Shown here: positions 18,680-28,758 of the stretch, piece after piece
How the letters are laid out: every line of letters begins with the position of its first letter
Numbering within the stretch: the stretch's first letter is position 1
Source of the DNA: Ophiosphaerella korrae
Taxonomy: Eukaryota > Ascomycota > Dothideomycetes > Pleosporales > Phaeosphaeriaceae
Direction: 5' to 3'
Assembly: GCA_028456385.1 (NCBI GenBank)
Contig: JALNQF010000049.1
Span: forward strand, 1-64,000
Length of the DNA stretch: 64,000 nucleotides
Notes under the pieces: model-generated
What the model was told of the DNA's origin: nothing
The model's input: the letters and a program-made list of their open reading frames with translations, nothing else
Databases searched by the model: none
Program-made: the position numbers and the translations under genes

Positions 18680-20587
18680 TCACTCGTCAGCAGCCCCAGT
18701 CCGTACTTCACCTTTGACATTTTCCGTATCGCATTCCGATTCGCCTTCAGCTTTTGCCTCAGAGATATCCGCTCTCGTTTCATCATCTACACCTTCCATC
18801 GTTATATCAGCTGCAGGGGCTGATGTCGGAGCCAACGATGCCGTAGCAGTTGCAGGTGGAGGTGACTCAGGTGGAGTAACGACTCCAGCAGGTGATTGCG
18901 AGCGTGTAGAAACAGCAGTGACGGTGGCTGGCCCATCCATGTCAACATCGCCGTCCTCATCCTCTGGGGCAGCAGGTGTATGTGTGCGTGACTTTGGTGC
19001 GGCCGAGGGTTGCCGAGTTGAGTTGACACTCCCGCCATTGGTCTCATTCACGGCACCAAGACCATCTAGCTCATCTGCTGGAGCAGCATTGGGATTTGGA
19101 TAATCAGTAATGTGGCGACGTTTCTTTATCCCAGGTTGAGCGCGAACTCCCAGGCCATTCTTGTAATCTTCGTCATCACTCTCATCATACAATTCCCTAT
19201 CTTGTGCAATGTGCTGATCCCGTTGGCGTTGAGTAACGCGAACATCTGGATTTTCATCTTCATCTAAATCGTCATCTTCATCTTCGGCATCCGAATCCAT
19301 GGCACGATGTTTGACAAGAGGATTGTCGGGAATATCTGAGAAGGCTTCGACTGAAGGTTTGCCAGTCCTTCGAATATTCTCAATGACCGTGGATCTGATC
19401 TTATGGAGGTAATCATGGGAGTTTGCATTCTCCATGTTAGATGGTCGGACATCTAGTTCATAGTCTGGTGCAAAGTACTACAGATGCCTGATAAGCCTGG
19501 GTGTCGATAAAGGGTGAGACTTGGGAGAACTTACTTCGTAGTAATCATTGAATGGGAGCTGTTTTGACATGCTCTCCTCAACAAGCTCGCCGGTCTCATA
19601 AGCCCAAGTACGTGCAACATTGCGCATTGTATAACCTCCTCCTCCAAGAATAATGACTGGTACTTTGAAACTCTTGACATAGCGAACGCAGTTGGCGTGC
19701 CCATCCATGCTCAAATTAAAGCAGCCGAGCCTGTCACCAGATAGGCTATCGCCTCCACACTGTAGTACGATGGCTTCGGGGCAGTAGTAGGTCATGACTG
19801 CATTGATGACGGGCTCGAAGATATTACGATACGTCTCGTCCGTTATGCCATCGCGCAACGGAAAGTTAACGGAATAGTTTTTGCCGCTGCCGACGCCAAT
19901 ATCGCGTAGTTCGCCAGTACCGGGGAAGTACTCGCCGTACTTGTGAAAGGAGACGGTCATGACACGGTCGGTGGTGTAGAAGGCCTCCTCGACGCCGTCG
20001 CCATGGTGGACATCGATGTCGATGTATAGCACGCGTTGCTTATAGCGCAAGAGTTCGATGATGCCGAGGACAATGTCGTTGACATAGCAGAAACCACTAG
20101 CTTCGCTCTTCTTCGCGTGATGTAGGCCGCCAGCCCAGTTGACGGCGACGTCACACTTTCCTCGGTTCAGGCGGGCGGCCCCCTCCATGGTCCCGCCTGC
20201 GCTGATGCCGCAGAACTCGAACAGGCCATCGAAGACGGGGCAGTCGTCGCCGACATTATATTTGCTCTGTTCCTTTGTGAAATGCTCCATGTTGTCGGGT
20301 GTGACTTTGTGCAGGAAGTCAATGTACTCGTCGGTGTGGAACTGCGTCATTTCATATTTGGACGCTGGTTTTGCGCGGTAAATTTCCATTTTGGAGTACA
20401 GGCCGTAGTTCATGATCAAGCTGTGGGCCATGCGGATGCGGTGAGGCTTCATGGGATGGCCGGCGACATAGGCATAATTGCCCACGTCCGAGTCGTAGAA
20501 GTAGGCGACCTTGTTTGGCCGCGAGCCGACTCCGTTGTTCATCGAGGCTGAGGCAGTGGGCTTGGACATGGCGTCGGGCTCGGTCAT
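18680..20587 (-). CDS. RPD3: Class I histone deacetylase RPD3/RpdA
   Basis: Exons 20587-19535 and 19477-18680, with a 57-base intron (GTAAGT...TGTAG, phase 0), encode 616 residues. The catalytic core is highly conserved: [15 protein letters not shown], the [19 protein letters not shown] active site, [11 protein letters not shown] with zinc ligands, [14 protein letters not shown], and [14 protein letters not shown]. It removes acetyl groups from histone lysines within Sin3-type corepressor complexes in the nucleus. As in other filamentous fungi, the C-terminus is much longer than in yeast, with acidic ([13 protein letters not shown]) and Ser/Thr/Pro-rich stretches. The frame stays open upstream to 20908. 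The start at MTEPDAMSK was chosen because the family begins there; a longer form from ATG 20734 cannot be excluded. It shares its promoter with RPN11. Confidence 0.95.
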
Positions 20588-20959
20588 GGTGTTGAGCAGG
20601 GGACGAGGAAGGGTGCGATTGGCGTCGTGATATAGGCCGGGCGGACGACGAGGTGACAAAGAGAGCTTGCGCAGGGACCGAGACAAAGAGGGCGCGTCGG
20701 CCAAGCTTGAGCTTGACCGCGGTTGACGAACCATGGCCACATCCCTGTCTGGCGGGCGGAGGACGGAGGACGGAGAAAGGTAGCGCCGAGGACAGCGAGA
20801 GCTCCGAGCTGTGAGCATGCCATGCATACACCAGACACACTGCTGCGACACACAAAAGAAGCTGTCACCCGACACCCACAGCCATAAGCACAGCTGAGAA
20901 TCTAACATAAATCAAAATCAAATCATCACCAAAATTAAAATCGAAACCTACAGCACACC
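20588..20959. promoter_or_regulatory. Bidirectional promoter of RPD3 and RPN11
   Basis: The two ATGs (20587 minus, 20960 plus) are 372 bases apart and transcribed away from each other. The block nearest RPN11 is A-rich (AAATCAAAATCAAATC). The part nearest RPD3 is GC-rich and open in the RPD3 frame, so some may be translated if an upstream ATG is used. Confidence 0.7.
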
Positions 20960-22016
20960 ATGGACCGGCTTAGCAGGATGCTCGCGGCCGCCCAGGGCAT
21001 GGGTGGCATGGGTGGCGGGCCTGCGCAAGACACAAACCTCATCGACAACTCGGAAACCGTGTACATCTCGTCACTGGCCCTTCTCAAGATGCTGCGCCAC
21101 GGCCGGGCTGGCGTGCCCATGGAGGTCATGGGCCTCATGCTGGGCGAGTTTGTCGACGACTACACAGTGCGCGTCGTCGACGTCTTCGCCATGCCCCAGT
21201 CCGGCACAGGAGTGTCAGTCGAGGCCGTCGACCCCGTCTTCCAGACCAAAATGATGGACATGCTGCGCCAAACCGGGAGGCAAGAGACAGTCGTCGGCTG
21301 GTACCACTCACATCCCGGCTTCGGCTGCTGGCTGTCCTCGGTCGACATCAACACCCAGCAGTCGTTTGAGCAGCTCACTCCCCGTGCCGTCGCTGTCGTT
21401 GTCGACCCCATCCAGTCAGTCAAGGGCAAGGTGGTCATCGACGCCTTCCGCCTCATCAACCCACAAACGCTCATGATGGGCCACGAACCCCGCCAAACCA
21501 CCTCTAATGTCGGCCATCTCAATAAACCTTCGATCCAAGCCCTCATCCATGGCCTCAACCGCCATTACTATTCAATAGGCATCAACTATAGGAAGACGGC
21601 CCTTGAAGAGAACATGCTCATGAACCTGCACAAGCACGTTTGGACTGAGGCCCTACTGATGGACGACTTCAAAGGCGAGGGCGAGCGCAACAAGGACAGG
21701 CTGCAGAAGCTGGTCGCTTTGGCTGAGGGCTATGAGAAGCGGGTCAAGGAGGAGACGGAGCTCACCAAGGACCAGCTAAAGACGCGATACGTGGGAAAGG
21801 TAGACCCAAAAAAGCGTGTGTATTCTCTGTCAACCCTCAGCCATCATATACTGATCTCTCTGTACAGATATCGAAGACGTCGGCCAGCAACTCATCGAAG
21901 ACAACATCGTGTCCGTCTCACGGCAGATGATCGATAAGGAGGCCTCTGTGCCGAAGTCAAACTCTCGGCAAAGCAGACACGCAAATGGGAATGACCATGC
22001 AGAAATGAATGAGTAG
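20960..22016 (+). CDS. RPN11: 26S proteasome deubiquitinase subunit Rpn11
   Basis: Exons 20960-21815 and 21868-22016 (52-base intron, GTGTGT...TACAG) encode 334 residues. The JAMM/MPN+ metalloprotease motif is complete: catalytic Glu in [13 protein letters not shown] (E55), then [14 protein letters not shown] (H116, H118, D129). The N-terminal [13 protein letters not shown] and the C-terminal [17 protein letters not shown] helices are those of Rpn11, which removes ubiquitin chains from substrates at the 19S lid. The intron interrupts the DPKKHIEDVG stretch after the first base of the His codon. The length is about 25 residues more than yeast because of a Ser/Asn-rich tail ([13 protein letters not shown]). 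Confidence 0.96.
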
Positions 22017-22262
22017 ATCTCACCTCACGCCCACCTGTCCATCGCCTTGAGCATAAATGATCAAGGAACGGCGTTGTACCATAGCATACTGAGTGGGTGT
22101 GATTCCAGTTACCCTTTATTCAGAAAGGCGCATATCCTGGGCTCATGCTGACACCAAGTATGACATAATGAGACAATAGATCAACATATGCCCTCCCTTG
22201 ATAGAGGCTATTATGCTGCTAATAAGGTTGCAAAACCGCCCGGTTCTTCGCAAATTTACGCC

Positions 22263-23705
22263 TCAGTCCCCCTTTCTCGTAGGCAGCTCATGCACGAATG
22301 GCTTCCTTGCATACACACATCTAACCTCGTGATAAAAATGATTTCTCCGGTTTTTTATCACAGACCTAACATCCTGGCAAAATGCTTGAACCTCCTGATA
22401 ACTCCACTGTATTCGATATTAGCATGCATCTGTATCGTTCCCTACGCTAGAGTCGACTCAACTCTAGAGAAGGAGGGGGGAGCCTTGAGGAAGATTTATA
22501 AACTTACCCCCAATAGTCTTGTGTAAATAGCCATGATCCACCCCTCGATACCCTCACTCCAATTCCTCTCTCCCCATCTTCCCAGATCCTTGAGATGTGG
22601 GTCCTTTGGCCACGCTCCAATTGGCCAAATGAACTTCTCCTCCTTTACATCTACAAACCCAGCCCCCTCCATCAAATCCTTCATCTGTTCTACGATTTTA
22701 AATGTCATGCCCGTCCTCTCTTCACCGACATTGATGATGCTTGTGGAAAAAGCAGTGACAATCTGATCTGCTCGGTTCGCTGAGTTGGCATCTGCATTTG
22801 TGCCGATACTGAACTCGAGATGCTCGACCCACCCGCCCGGTGTTAGATGCGAGTACACTTGCGCATACGTATAGGGCCAATCACGAATGCATCCTGTTAA
22901 GCCACGAATGTGGATAAAGTCAAAATGGTTGGGAGGATAAGTCCATTCTGAACATGCGTCGTCAATCTCAAATGTCAAATTGGGCGGTGCTGATGTGTAC
23001 AATATCGGACTCAAGTCAGTTGCCGTAATTTCTGCGTTGGGGAAATGATCGGCAATGTCGACGGCCCATAATCCTGTGCCAGATCCAACATCCAGAATCC
23101 GTTTGGGAGAAACGATAGGGGCGAGAAAAAGTCTATCATGCAGGGTCAGAAGCCAAAGGTGATGCACAACCGTTTCGTAGGACTGATTGGCTTCATCGTT
23201 GGGGGCGTAGTAGGTGCCATCGCGATAGGCGTGATAGCGGCGTCCGTTCTCGTAACGATACCGAGTAATGTTGGATGCGAGGGAACCACCGCCTGTGGAG
23301 GCATAGGAGCGGCGATCCCATTCTATGTCGGCGTCTTCTTGATAGTTGCCGTATTCGGTGTCCTGATATAGTGAGCAGATGTAAAGTGTGATCGATGAAT
23401 AGAAGGGCCCAATATCCAATAGTTAGGTAAGTAAGGTAGTGATGTGGAGAAGGAAGAAGATGAATGGACATAGATAAAAGCACTAGTGCATAACTGCGCA
23501 GCTGCGAGAATTGAAGAGTGTGGGGGGACAGCGGGTATCATGCTAGTCTATTGACTCGCTGAACGACCTTGACTTTTTGAGAAGAAATGAGGATAAGAGC
23601 GTTTCAGCCAGAACATGAGGGCAAACAAGCCATACTCACAACATCGATATCTGTCAATAGAGCTGATGTCGGCGTCGAAGGTGAGGAAACCATATCGCCT
23701 TCCAT
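22263..23705 (-). CDS. LaeA-like S-adenosylmethionine methyltransferase
   Basis: Three exons were rebuilt: 23705-23640 (22 codons), 23362-22508 and 22406-22263, 354 residues in all. Introns are GTGAGT...TATCAG (277 bases, long for this genome) and GTAAGT...TACAG (101 bases). Motif I, ILDVGSGTGLWAVDIAD, and the following acidic ATDLSPI show SAM binding. The NDEANQ and PGGWVEHLEF segments and the terminal LLGWSYQEVQAFCQDVR are typical of the LaeA-like family found in many copies in Pezizomycotina. Some members act on secondary metabolism and development; most are uncharacterised, and nothing here shows that this is LaeA itself. The first exon was chosen because no in-frame ATG exists in exon 2 and it joins as TDIDV|DTEYGN, matching relatives. 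Confidence 0.85.
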
Positions 23706-25215
23706 TTTCTTTTTGCGTAATAACCCTGAAATGCCTCCAGAAAACATGACATCCGCGGGTACTCAGCTGGTCTGGGTGCGATGCTCTTGTGCGATGCACG
23801 ACTATACAAACTATCCTTAATGATCGATAAAGAATAACTGTTCAACGTCGGAAGATTTTTTGTTTTTTTTTTGTTTTTTTTTTGGTTGTCCACAAGCTGT
23901 AAGACTGAGCCCCCAGCTATTCAGCTTTTATTTTCTCGCGTCCGGTGTTGCGCTGCCCTACCTCAAGCCACTTGGCTTGTCGGCAACTCAAGATATAGCA
24001 GCTGATATATAGTCAGTGGTGCAGTCCGACTCCTGTCATTGACCGCAAGGAAAAGTCGTCCAGCAGGTCGGCAATGAACAAAGGGTTTGCTAACCACGGA
24101 AGGAGGGCTTGTCGCGGTCCGCATCTTCGCCGAAGCAACACGAACAATTGGCCCACATACCACAATCGCGCTACGATTGCATGCAGCTAGGTGCGAGAAC
24201 CGGTACTTGCCGCACCCTTGCTCAGCGCATGTGCAATCAAGTGCAAGCCAGCAAACATCTTGCCAACCAGTCTTGCGTGTAAGGCGTGCGGATGGCGTAG
24301 GGTACAAGTTTCAAGATAGCATTGCTGGAGGAGGGATTATAGTCAAGACGTTGGGTATAGCGTACCGTGCTGCTGGGCCGCGATTCAGCGCGATCTGACT
24401 ACTTATTCCGCACTGTCGGGAGGGGCGTGGTATGATACTGTGCCGCAATCCTGCATAGCTAATGGGGATTGATGTAGGTTACCGAGCTTTCGAGCTTTCT
24501 GATTGACTTGGGAGGGTGAAAACCACTCAATACGTACGCATACTGAGGACTCGATTGCTCAATCCCAGAGTCGCTGATCGACAAGTAAAGACAGTCAAGC
24601 AACTTCTATTTGATATAATACGCCAAAACTAGTCATAAATAGTCTTTGGAAGCAATACACCGCCCACGCTATCCTAAAATCATATCTCATACGCAGCGAC
24701 ACGACAACACTTGGCATGCGATGAACATCCAAGTTTTCCAACCTTTTCCATAACACCCATGCTGCTCGCACTCTTAAACTCTTTTTTAATAGATAAGAAA
24801 AAGTGGGAATACGCCCGCTTCCAGGCTAAAGTCGGCGGATCAGGGCAACAGCCAATCGCCCCGGAATAGATATTTTCACAGCTACCACTTGCGCCGTAGT
24901 TATAACATCGCCATGATTTTTCCGTGCTCCATATGGAAATTGTCCCTTTTTAGCAACCATCGAACATGCCACTTACACATCACTAATCTCTACAAATGAA
25001 ACAGGAGAGATTCAGGCCAAGGATGCTTCATGTTGTAGTCACACGGCACAAATCCATAATAGTATATCGGAACATCCAGTCGAAGGCACCTTGCGTCACC
25101 AATCCATAGGCAGTGTCATCGTAACCTGGATTATTCCCGAGGGGTGGGTTCTGCAACCGGTACAGCGTGAACTTGCCGTTTTGTGATAACAAGAGCGCCA
25201 GTACCAAGCGATAAC
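23706..25215. other. Intergenic, nothing recognised
   Basis: Promoter of the LaeA-like gene and 3' end of the ABC transporter. It contains an interrupted T tract (about 23855-23883). Opposed frames around 23963-24398 lack coding features. Confidence 0.45.
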
Positions 25216-28140
25216 CTATGGATGCCCGTGTGGTTTACCGGAACCTTCTTCCCAATGTGTGCTCGGTATAGGTCCAGTTCTCAACTTCTTAATTCTCTCA
25301 TCATCTGACGATGAGGCCGAATGGCTGCTGCTTCCGTCATCGAGACCAATAGTTGCATCCTTGGATTCACGACGTAGGCGGTCAGCCTTGTCTTTGAGCA
25401 CTTTGGCTTGTTCAGCCGCTCGCTGAGCTCGAATCTGCTTCTTCCACATAGCTGCATAATGGCCGTTGCGCTCCAGAAGTTCCTCGTGCGTACCTCGCTC
25501 CTGCACTTTTCCCCTATGCAAAACCAGGATCTGGTCAGCGTGAGTTATAGTGCTGAGACGATGGGCAATTATAAGCATTGTTCTTCCCTGGGCCAGTTTC
25601 GTGAACGCTTCCTGTATATGCTGTTCGGTCTCAGTATCAAGTGCAGCAGTAGCTTCGTCGAGCATGATGATACGAGGGTTTTTAAGAATGGTACGGGCAA
25701 TGGCAACTCGCTGCTTTTCGCCCCCGGAGAGGCGAAGACCACGTTCGCCAACCTTGGTCTCGTACTTATCCGGGAAAGTCATAATCTTGTCGTGAATGCT
25801 AGCGGCTCGGCAAGCATCATAGACTTGATCGTCCGTTGCCTCTGGGTTTGCGTATCTAAGGTTATACATCAAGGTTTCGTTGAACAAAACTGTATCCTGA
25901 GGCACAACACCAATATGGCTGCGCACAGAGTCAATTGTAATGTCTTCCACGTCGTGGCCATCGACCTGAATGCTCCCAGAAAGGATGTTGTAGAATCGAT
26001 AGAGTAGGCGGAATACGGTTGACTTGCCACCACCAGACTCACCAACAAAAGCTGTGGTAGTACCAGGGGTGCAACAAAAGTCGAGACCTGTCAATGCAGG
26101 CTTGCGCTGATCATAGGAAAAATGAACGTCCTGAAAGCGAAGTTGACCTTCGCAGGATGGTAATGGCATGGCGTCGTGTTTGTCAACTACAGTTGGTTGC
26201 TCTTTGAAAAGTTCTAGCATTCGCTCTGAATTGATCATGGCAGACTGGATCATCCTGTAGAAAGTACCAAAGAAGTTGAGTGGGCTCTGAAGTTGGCCCA
26301 TGTAAGTGATGAGCACAACAAATTTGCCGACTTCTTGTTCACCGTTGGCAACCTGCCAAGCTGCGATGAAGCAGGTCACGAGCAGACCGAGCATGAAAAC
26401 CATGTTTTGTGTAATGTTCATCACATTCAAGGAAAACATGACCTTGTACTCTGCATTTTGATACTTCTGGACGGCCTCACGGTAGCGATTGAACTCATAC
26501 GCTTCGGCGTTGAAATACTTTACTGTTTCGTAGGACACCATGGAATCATTTCTGTACATGTTAGTGCAACTGTGGAGCGGGGATATTTTTGACAGGGAAG
26601 CTTACTTGACAGCATCCTCTTCCCTGTCCGCATTGACCATTTCGCGGCGTATTTCAGCGCGCCATTGGGCCATGCGGATGGTTAGATAGATGTACCAAAA
26701 GGTAACAATTGCGATGACAAGGGCATAGTAAGCATCGAATCTGATTAGAAAGTAGCCAATGGCTACGGCCAAATCGATGAGCATGGGAACGACTTGGAAG
26801 GTGACTTGCTCGAGAAAGGTGTTGATGGAGCTTCCTTTTCCAAGCGCGGACAAGACCTCGCCCGTTTTCTTGCCAAGGTGGAAATCGAGACTGAGGCTGT
26901 GCACGTGCTCGAAGGCGGCTACGGAGAGTTCTCGGTACGAGTACTGCGATACGGGGATCCAGAGCGCCGATCGCAGGGCGCCAAGCACGCCATTACTTCC
27001 CTGCAAGAAGCGGAAGGAGATGAAGATGATGATGGCGGTCCACGGGCTGCCGGCCTCCTTGTGGGCAAGGCGATCGACAATGTGGCCTAGCTGGTCGGGG
27101 ACCAGCAGATTGATGACGCGCTGGGCAAGGACAAGCATAAAGCAAAGGATGACGACAATCTGCAGTTTGCGGTCCTTGGACGGCCAGAGATAGGGAAAGA
27201 AGACGTGGTAGCCTTTGATGTACTCCCACCAGCTGCGAGCAGGCGCGCCGGTGGGCCTGCTCCAAGCGGGCGGGGCGCCTTCGGTGTGTCCGTGTTTGCC
27301 ACCGACGGGCTGCTGGGTGGCGCCATAGGAGCTGTTTCCGTGGCCGTTTTCCGCGTGGCCATTTCGGTCGGCGCCACTGCCCAGCAGCGAGGCTGTTTCG
27401 CTCGAGGACGCCGTGTCGTCGGCGGCTGCGCGGCGGGGCACGACGACGAAGACGGCGTAGAAGGCGATGAGGGCGAGCAGCATGACGATGCGCAGCAGGT
27501 CCATGGCCACCTCGGCCGCCTCCCAGTCGGTCATGCGGAAGCGCAGGCGGGCGGCGGGCTCGTGGTGGGCATGGGTGTAGAGGGCAATGGAGAGGGCGGC
27601 CAGGGCAAGCTCGAGCCCGGCCGCCGCCGTCCACGTGGCGAGGTGGGCGACGGTGGGCGACGGCTTGGAGTCGAGCAGCGAGATGAGGAACAGGCAGTAG
27701 ACGAAGAAGGCGCCGACGAGGTAGATGACGACCGGCTTGCCGGCCCACCAGTGCTCCTTCTTCATGACCAGCGAGTGGGCAATGACAATGACCGAGTTGC
27801 CGACAAAGGTCAGCGCGGCGGCCAGCGAGAGCCACTCGAAGAGGCGCTTCTGGGCGGGGGTCACGTCGTCGCGGACGGCCCGCTTGACAAAGTTGCGAGT
27901 CGGGTCGGTTGCGGGCAGCGGCTTGCCTCCAGGGCCGGTGGTGGTGGGTTGGGCGATATTAGCATTAGAATTACTGGCGGCAATGCTGCGGACGGTGAAG
28001 GCCACGAGGAAGAAGCACAGCAGCACGATGGGGTAGGCGTATTGCAGCACGGCGACGGCGGAGCGCGCCGCGGCGGCGTGGCTCCAGCGCGCAGGACCGG
28101 CAGCAAAGAGATCCAGCTCGGGGGCGTCGGGGGCGGCCAT
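25216..28140 (-). CDS. HMT1-type ABC half transporter (ABCB6/ATM1 group)
   Basis: Exons 28140-26606 and 26551-25216 flank a 54-base intron (GTAAGC...TACAG, phase 2) and give 956 residues. The N-terminal third has about five hydrophobic helices (a TMD0 as in HMT1 and ABCB6), then a linker with a His/Gly/Asn-rich loop, then a six-helix ABC membrane domain starting near WWEYIKGYHVFFPYLWP. The nucleotide-binding domain is complete: Walker A GESGGGKST (about residue 682), signature LSGGEKQRVAIART, Walker B IIMLDEATAALD and the IIAHRLS switch. Fission yeast HMT1 sits in the vacuole membrane and is needed for cadmium tolerance by moving thiol-metal conjugates; that role is inferred by family. The TMD0 argues against mitochondrial Atm1. 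It is divergent from RTC1. Confidence 0.9.
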
Positions 28141-28159
28141 GGTGAGGGCGCGGGGCGGC

Positions 28160-28210
28160 GGAGGGAGGGGGAGGAGGGAAAGAGGGAAGGAGGGAAGGAG
28201 GGAAGGAGGG
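28160..28210 (+). repeat. Polypurine GGGA/GGGAAGGA tract
   Basis: 51 consecutive purines on the plus strand, including many GGG runs, 20 bases upstream of the HMT1-type ATG. The spacing of G-runs allows a G-quadruplex or triplex in principle. Confidence 0.85.
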
Positions 28211-28471
28211 CAGGACGAAGGAAAAGGACGCGGACGGCATGGGCGTCAGAGGTGAAGGGTGAAGCCGATGCAGCACAAGCACAGTGACATGGGTGGACTG
28301 CAGGCCCGCATGCCTGGCCCCGTGTGTGGAAAGTCTTGTGCTGGCCCAGTGGCCCTCGGTGCTGCACGGCGGCAGCGGTAGCGGCAGCACACTGGCACCA
28401 GGGCCAGTCTAGACTGTGCGCGCCGCCATGGGCCCTGGCTGCATCAGGAACACACACACGACGCGACCGGG

Positions 28472-28527
28472 CACGACACGACACGACACGACAGACACGA
28501 CACGACACGACACGACACGACACGACA
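28472..28527 (+). repeat. ACACG pentanucleotide microsatellite
   Basis: About ten units of ACACG/CGACA with one interruption (ACAGACACG). It lies in the shared promoter of two genes, so length changes could affect both. Confidence 0.85.
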
Positions 28528-28758
28528 CCCACGCCTCGACTCGGCCGCTGCACGCTGCACCACACCCGCCGCCCGTCACCCGCTGCCTCTGTCGGCCGCC
28601 GCCTCACCGCAACTCTCGCTCCCATCGCCAGCGCAAGCACAAGCACAAGCACATGCCCGGCGGCGTGCTGGCCCAGCGACGTGCTTGGGACTCGCCCCCG
28701 TCACGTGCCCTGCCCAGTGCTCGCCTTTGCCCTCCCTCGTCACGTGCCCTGCCCTGCC

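Larger units (their letters stand above)
28141..28758. promoter_or_regulatory. Divergent promoter of the HMT1-type gene and RTC1
   Basis: 618 bases between two ATGs pointing outward. It contains a 51-base pure purine tract (28160-28210) next to the transporter start and a pentanucleotide ACACG repeat (about 28472-28527). Two CACGTG-like sites, as GTCACGTGCCCTGCCC, recur at about 28700 and 28738, the latter just before the RTC1 ATG. Confidence 0.6.

Noticed and set aside
18714..19103. Plus-strand 129-codon frame inside RPD3
   Set aside because: Antisense to the RPD3 tail; Ser/Ala/Val bias mirrors the Asp/Thr/Ala codons of the real strand.
20652..20660. GGTGACAAA as a PACE (Rpn4) element for RPN11
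   Set aside because: One mismatch to the yeast core GGTGGCAAA, about 300 bases from the ATG and inside the possible RPD3 leader; Rpn4-PACE control is not established for this group.
27205..28287. Plus-strand frame of 360 codons antisense to the HMT1-type gene
   Set aside because: It lies wholly over the GC-rich transporter exon, is Gly/Arg-rich without domains, and is the expected shadow of a high-GC coding strand.
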